DNA from: Lactuca virosa
Taxonomy: Eukaryota; Streptophyta; Magnoliopsida; Asterales; Asteraceae
Assembly (NCBI GenBank): GCA_928212115.1
Contig: CAKMRJ010003334.1
Coordinates: forward strand, 28,948,155 to 29,012,154
Direction: 5' to 3'
DNA length: 64,000 nt
Shown: one piece after another, positions 59,034 to 64,000 of the stretch
How the letters are laid out: every line of letters begins with the position of its first letter
How positions within the stretch are numbered: the first letter of the stretch is position 1
Made by a program: the position numbers and the translations under genes
The notes under the pieces: generated by a model
Told to the model about the DNA's origin: nothing
Databases searched by the model: none
The model's input: only the letters and a program-made list of their open reading frames with translations

Positions 59034-59075
<42 letters not shown>
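58520..59075. repeat. TA microsatellites enclosing a small inverted-repeat element (about 58,635-58,984)
   Basis: TA tracts at about 58,567-58,631 and 58,988-59,075 flank a ~350-bp element. Its left end has AGAGAACCATAATTA near 58,642, and the reverse complement of the right end begins GTTCATAGAGAACCATAATT. The inverted similarity extends about 50 bp to a shared AAGAAAAAAAG-like block. No coding. Confidence 0.75.
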
Positions 59076-59081
<6 letters not shown>

Positions 59082-59219
59082 TCGGTTGAACTCATAGTTT
59101 CCCGAAGACCTGAGAACTAAACATGGAGCGTTAGATCAAAATTAACTCATTAAGGGCATGATCGTAATCTTACCGATCTCTATTAATGTTTAATTTTTTG
59201 TGTTATTGGACAAAATTAA

Positions 59220-59760
59220 CATAAGAAATCAAATTTCAGATTTTTTTTAATAATTTTTTTAAATGGAGTTTCTTTAATTTTTTTTCAGAAAACAAGAATT
59301 TTTAAAAAAAATGGAAAAATGTATTTTTTTTTTTAAAAAAAAACTGCAAAGATTACAAAAAAAACTGCAATTTTTTTAAAAAAACTGCTTTTTTTTAAAA
59401 TAAAAAAAGCTGCATTTTTTTCAAAAAAAAAACTGCAATTTAAAAAAAAAACTTCAATTTTTTTAAAAAAAAAACCTGCAATTTTTTATAAAAAAACTGC
59501 ATTTTTTTTCTTAAAAAACTCCTAATTTTTTTTTAAAAACTGCATTTTTTTTTAAAAAAAAATAGCTACAATTTTTCAATAAAAAAAACCTTCAATTTTT
59601 TTATAAAAAAAAACTGCAATTTTTTCAAAATAAACTCCAACTTTTTTAAAAAAACTGCATTTTTTGAAAAAGTAAAATTTTAAAAATCAGTAAATGTTAA
59701 AAAAAAAACCTAGAATATTTAAAAAAAAACCTAATTTTTTTAACAAAAAACTCAACGTTT
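59220..59760. repeat. A/T-run low-complexity array inside the TIR element
   Basis: About 20 alternating units of A-run, CTGCA or similar, T-run (AAAAAACTGCAATTTTTT type). Each is a potential small hairpin. No coding. Confidence 0.8.
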
Positions 59761-60199
59761 TTAGTGCATATATGCGTAGTTTTTCAATATTCGTAAGTGA
59801 TCATAAAATATCTTATTTTTATTAATCAATCTATAAACATAATGATACAAGTATTTTGTTCGATACAAAATAATATATAAAAATAAAAAAAAGTTACAAA
59901 GATTCACACTGTTATCATTTCTTCATAACAAGAGTTCCATATTTTTTTTCAATTTATCACTTTTTGCATCTTCAAAAATTTCCACAAATTCTTTAAAAAT
60001 CTACAAGAAAAAAAAAATTATTGCAAGAACACTTACAAAAATGCATATGTATATATCATGTAAGATTCACATTCGATTATATAATGTGATATTCACATGT
60101 GATTGTATATTCTAATATTCAAATGTGAAATTGACGAGAAAATTTTAAAAAATAATTAATGAAGAACACACACACACACAATGCATGTGTGCATATAGA

Positions 60200-60660
60200 C
60201 GTAATTCATATGTGATTCACTTGTGATTTACATGTGAATCACATGTAATTCATATGTAATTCACTTGTGATTTACATGTGAATCACATGTAATCCATAAG
60301 TGATTTACATGTGATTCATATGTGAATAACATGTGATTTACATGTGAATCACATTAATTCATATGTGATTCACTTGTGATTTACATGTGATTCATATGTG
60401 AATGACATGTGATTTACATGTGAATCACATGTAATTGATATGTGATTCACTTGTGATTTATATGTGAATTACATGTGATTCATATGTGAATTACATGTGA
60501 TTTACATGTGAATCACATGTAATCCATATGTGATTTACATGTGATTCATATGTGAATGACATGTGATTTACATGTGAATCACATTAATTCATATGTGATT
60601 CACTTGTGATTTACATGTGATTCATATGTGATTTACATGTGAATCACGTGTAATTCATAC
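60200..60660. repeat. ACATGTGA / TCACATGT palindromic array
   Basis: Irregular tandem array of CATATGTGATTCAC, TTGTGATTTACATGTGAATC and CACATGTAATT words, unit about 40 bp with variants. Rich in imperfect palindromes centred on ACATGT. Confidence 0.85.
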
Positions 60661-60812
60661 ATATGGAAAAAACTATATTATATTATTTTTAATGCTAGAA
60701 AAACACAACCTATTATATAACATACATATGAAAAAGGCCTAATGCTTTAATAATGAGAGGGTTTTTATTTTTTATAAGCATAATTGATAAAAATAATGAA
60801 GTTTTTACTTAC

Positions 60813-60886
60813 CCTCTTTCAATATTTAAATCCAAACGTTGACCTGCAGTGACCTTGTCAATCTCATACCTGCAGAGTGATAGTAA

Positions 60887-60931
<45 letters not shown>

Positions 60932-62084
60932 GTTCAATTAAAGGGCAATATATAAAACAATTAAAATGAAAAATTATGAAAATAACCTCAGTTCACTTCC
61001 ATTTTGTCTATGTTAGTTCTTAGCTTTTCAGTCTCACGTTGCAACATAAAAAAGTGATGCTCCTGCAACAATTTGATAAAAAGTAAAAATAATGTTAATA
61101 TATTTCAAACTAACAATATTTTTGGAAACTAAAAATATTTAACTAACTAAAAAACATCATTCTATTAATTTAGCCACCAAACTATTATTTTGTTATTGAT
61201 TGTTATAATAAGAATTCACTAACTAAATCTGTATAAAACAGTCGTGCAGTTGCTAAATAAGATAAAATGGTGAAAGTATGTTTTTCTTTTCTATATATTT
61301 CCTAGAAAAAATTGTAATAAAAAAGTATATTGGATTAATCACTGCAGAAAAATAGTTAACTTTTCTATATTTTGTCATAAAAAAAGAAATTGTAAAAGTT
61401 TATACAGAAAGAAGGACTAATTACCTAAAATTGAATATTGACTTATTCATAAATGGTTCCTTAATCAACTACTATGTCACTTTTCCAAATATATGACAAA
61501 ATAACATCAAAATGTAGATCAACCTTTATCCATTGAAATAGCAACTTAATTTCACTTTTATTGTTTATTGCATTTTTCCATTGAAAATATTAATCTGTAG
61601 TTCTCACAGTATAGTAAGATGTATTGTTGCTCGTAAACAGGAGTTCCTAATCTAAATATGGAAGAAGATAAGATGTTTCAAAAGATTAGATTTCTTACTT
61701 TCTGCATATCAGCATTTGATACAAACGTATCAGCAACATTTTCCAAATTGTCGTTAAGAACCTTAGTGATAGCAGATGTTATTGCTTCAGCCTGTTTTGA
61801 AGGTACTCCTTGAGCTTCTAACCTCCTAACCTAAAAATACAATACAAGCCCAAAATCAATTTATACATGAATCTGATTGTGGATAAGTGTTTCACACTAT
61901 TCACAGTGGTTTATCTACCAACACCACACATTCAAAGAGAAATCCCAAACATCTTTTGTGTTCGAATCTATATTTGATCTTAGTATTACAACCAATAACG
62001 AAAACTAATCATATAGAATTGAAAATTGAACTTAATAATGGTTGGGAACATACCAGAGCTAATGTATCAACGAGAAAGACACGC
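60813..62084 (-). pseudogene. captured DUF1640 (MCU-regulator/FMP32-like) gene fragment
   Basis: Four exons with GT-AG borders: 62,084-62,054 (RVFLVDTLAL), 61,830-61,699 (RRLEAQGVPSKQAEAITSAI through ADMQK, 44 codons), 61,062-60,987 (EHHFFMLQRETEKLR) and 60,869-60,813 (YEIDKVTAGQRLDLN). They follow the order and phase of plant DUF1640 coiled-coil proteins of the mitochondrial inner membrane. An exon of about 20 codons expected between the second and third is not found. The third exon is one base short (76 nt), which shifts the frame to a stop. The C-terminal coiled coil and membrane anchor are absent. Not a functional gene. Confidence 0.82.
60890..60931. repeat. (TTA)n microsatellite
   Basis: About 14 TTA repeats, in the intron between two DUF1640 exons. 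Confidence 0.95.
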
Positions 62085-62299
62085 CTACATCATATAGGAG
62101 TTCCACCATCACAGCCATTCAATTTTTTTTTCTTCATCTTCACTTAGATGTCTGATCGCCAATTAGTAGCTAATGAGAATGTATGAGAATCCAACATAAT
62201 AACTCAATAATTCAATAAACCACAAGCTTATAAAGAATGAAACCTATAACGCATTATAATTGGTTGGAGATAGTTTGCAATCGCCTTAAATGATATATA

Positions 62300-62423
62300 C
62301 CTTATCAAGAGGAACTGAAGCTACTGCGTCATGAATCGCCTTCGAGCTAGCAATCAGACGGTCAGCTAGTTTAAGTATTTCCGATGCAGAAAGATTAGCC
62401 CTAACAATGGAGCCTCGAAGACC
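62300..62423 (-). pseudogene. captured thimet oligopeptidase-like exon
   Basis: Minus strand reads VRANLSASEILKLADRLIAS followed by a HDAVASVPLDK block and an exact GT donor (GTATATATC). This corresponds to the N-terminal part of plant thimet/organellar oligopeptidases of the M3 metallopeptidase family (NLS.SEILKLAD...HDAVAS.PLDK). The catalytic HEXXH region and all later exons are missing; the next exon to the left belongs to a different gene. The upstream 62,470-62,790 has a CT-rich 5'-leader character on the minus strand, so a promoter and 5' UTR may have been captured too. Confidence 0.75.
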
Positions 62424-62932
62424 TTAAAACATTGAATTAAACAGAGTTCAAGTGAATGTCAAGATAATGACACGCAAGTAGCTTCAATTTAACACATCGA
62501 GAAGATTGCGTGTTGACTTTTAAGATTAAGAATCGGAAACACAGTTGTATCAAAAAAATCAGAAATCAAAATCGATTTCAACCCTTCGAAAACCCTAGGT
62601 AGCTACTCTTTCATAAAATCACCATTGGTGAGGAATGTCATCGATCTGTCGATCCATAACACACCATCAGTATATTGTTTCTATGATTCATTGTCGGAGG
62701 TGGAATGAAGGGTAGAGAGAGGTGGGATTAAGAGGGCGAGAGAGCGTAGAGGTCGATGAATTTTTTTATCCTAAAATACCCCCGATTCATTTCAAAAACA
62801 CGCCCCAATGTCTTTTTTTTCTCAGGTATTTACAAAAATGTCACAAAACATCCTAACCATCGTTTATGTTGATCTAACGATCCTCGTTTGGTTCTCGGGT
62901 TCTCGGGAAACTATAAATTTTCAAATGATCCT

Positions 62933-62933
<1 letters not shown>

Positions 62934-63016
<83 letters not shown>
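62934..63016. repeat. (CT)n(TA)n compound microsatellite
   Basis: About 13 CT repeats then about 29 TA repeats. The frame translating as SLSLSLYIYIY is an artefact. Confidence 0.97.
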
Positions 63017-63019
<3 letters not shown>

Positions 63020-63020
<1 letters not shown>

Positions 63021-63245
63021 GACAAAATTTCACAATTGGTCCGTGTGGTTTACAGAATATCGCACTTTGAGAACTTCCTAGCAAAAACTCACGCGACTGG
63101 TCCCTGTGGTTTGTAAAATTACATGAAAGGTCCTCCTGCGTTAAATCTAACTTTCAGCTGTTAGATTTTAATGAAAAGACTATTTTGCCCTTGTACCAAT
63201 ATTGCAATACACTACAAACCTCAAGGACCATTTGTGTAATTTTCT
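63020..63245. repeat. dispersed plant repeat with GGTCCCTGTGGTTTG words
   Basis: GGTCCGTGTGGTTTAC at 63,038 and GGTCCCTGTGGTTTG at 63,100, with AAGGACCATTTGTG near 63,225. These words mark a common non-coding plant repeat family; borders are unclear. Confidence 0.5.
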
Positions 63246-63276
63246 AAATTCGAAATTTTGTATATATATAAATTAT

Positions 63277-63529
63277 AGGGAAATTGTCAGAAAAGTCCTA
63301 ATATTTTCAGGAAAGTTACACCTTAGTCCCAAGATTTTTTTTTGAACAAAAAAGTCCCGATTATTTCATTTTGGCTCAATTTTACAAAAAAATCTTTTTT
63401 TTTCTTTTAACAGGAAATGACATATTATCGTGTTTTTAAAAATAATCGGGACGTTAATGTTCAAAAAAAAATCTTGGCACTAAATTGTAAGTTTCCTGAA
63501 AATATTGGGACTTTTCTGACAATTTCCCT
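63277..63529. mobile_element. MITE with ~40-bp terminal inverted repeats
   Basis: The left end AGGGAAATTGTCAGAAAAGT is inverted at the right end (ACTTTTCTGACAATTTCCCT), with similarity extending through AATATTTTCAGGAAA. Flanked by AAATTAT on both sides (63,270-63,276 and 63,530-63,536). No coding. Confidence 0.8.
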
Positions 63530-63536
63530 AAATTAT

Positions 63537-64000
63537 AAATATAAATTTTGTATATATATGAATTATAAATATAAATTTTATATATATGTATATATATAAT
63601 TTCAACAATTGATATATTTTTTTTTTATCTTTTTAACATTTTGTTTTCTGTTTTTATTTTATAGTTTTAGTTATTTATGGTTTTTTGTTATGTTTTTATT
63701 TATTTAGATTCAAGTAAACAAACTTAAATTCGATAAACCATGTCGAAATTATTTTTTCTTTAATTTTTCTTATTTGTGAATTGAAGCGTTAATGTTTTTT
63801 CTTATATTTTTATTTTATTTTTGTTTTTTTTTAATTTTATGCTGGTTCATGTTTTTTTTTTCTTTTTCATTACTTGGATGCTCCATAGTTGATATCGTTA
63901 TCAACATTATGTTTGCATTTATCATTATCATTATTTCACATTTTCTTTTGTATTTTTGTTATAATTTTAATTATTTATTATTCTTATATTGTTTTTATTT
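63537..64000. other. T-rich intergenic DNA
   Basis: Very AT-rich, with runs of TTTTTATTT. Nothing recognisable. Confidence 0.5.

Larger units (their letters stand above)
59076..62958 (-). mobile_element. TA-microsatellite-flanked TIR element carrying two captured gene fragments
   Basis: Left end (59,076-59,150) and right end (about 62,846-62,945) are inverted repeats of roughly 75-90 bp sharing blocks such as ATAGTTTCCCGA, GAGAAC, AAAC and CGTTAGATCAA. Beyond both ends lie long TA repeats (to 59,075; from 62,959). Inside are exons of a thimet-oligopeptidase-like gene and of a DUF1640 gene, both on the minus strand with introns kept. No transposase is present. The combination matches Pack-type (gene-capturing) TIR elements; the TA-repeat target resembles that of the rice Micron family. 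The class of transposase is unknown. Confidence 0.75.

Noticed and set aside
60813..62423. A functional host gene combining the oligopeptidase-like and DUF1640 exons
   Set aside because: The two parts match different families. One exon has a one-base deletion, one is missing, and the 3' part of both genes is absent.
62808..63017. ORF ending in SLSLSLYIYIYI
   Set aside because: Translation of the CT and TA microsatellites.

Overview
The window is plant nuclear DNA from a repeat-rich, AT-rich genome. Spliced genes, Helitron and hAT elements, MULE relics and nested Ty1/copia and Ty3/gypsy retrotransposons all point that way. LTRs packed with ACTCGNCGAGT palindromes recall Lactuca and related Asteraceae; that assignment is inference from memory and has not been searched.

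Left flank (1-17,200): AT-rich intergenic DNA with a hAT-like element (about 1,406-1,808). A decayed MULE transposase (1,925-3,461 plus 9,063-9,412, minus strand) is split by a 5.6-kb copia element (3,462-9,062). A hAT MITE with a perfect 8-bp duplication (9,790-10,281) sits inside a second candidate TIR element. Next is the only gene that looks intact: a five-exon Yippee-like gene (11,735-12,909, minus). A small Helitron (13,730-14,386) lies beside it. A possible first exon at about 17,205 is cut off by the retrotransposon cluster.

Central cluster (17,493-50,685): a four-level nest whose inner junctions carry exact 5-bp duplications. Element A (gypsy-type, + strand) received element B in its 5' LTR (duplication TGAGG). 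B (minus) received element C near its 3' end (AGAAC). C (minus) received element D, a copia-derived non-autonomous element, in its 3' LTR (CACAT). A, B and C have 2.1-2.3-kb LTRs, a gag region and little or no pol, so they look like gag-only (TR-GAG type) non-autonomous elements. Their LTRs carry arrays of ACTCGNCGAGT palindromes, often paired into larger hairpins, plus GC-rich or 66-bp tandem repeats.

Right flank (50,686-64,000): a B-like gypsy fragment, then a truncated copia element E (minus, to 55,416) interrupted by a gypsy solo LTR (51,622-53,372, duplication TAAGG). E is inserted in a decayed reverse-transcriptase-like relic (55,404-56,436). A copia RT scrap and a hAT MITE (57,991-58,510) follow. 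The most unusual object is a 3.9-kb TIR element (about 59,076-62,958) flanked on both sides by TA microsatellites. It carries exon-intron fragments of two unrelated host genes on the minus strand: a thimet-oligopeptidase-like gene and a DUF1640 (MCU-regulator/FMP32-like) gene. This is a Pack-type gene-capture element.

Apart from the Yippee-like gene, essentially everything recognisable is mobile or derived from mobile DNA. Exon boundaries were read by eye from family conservation and GT-AG sites.
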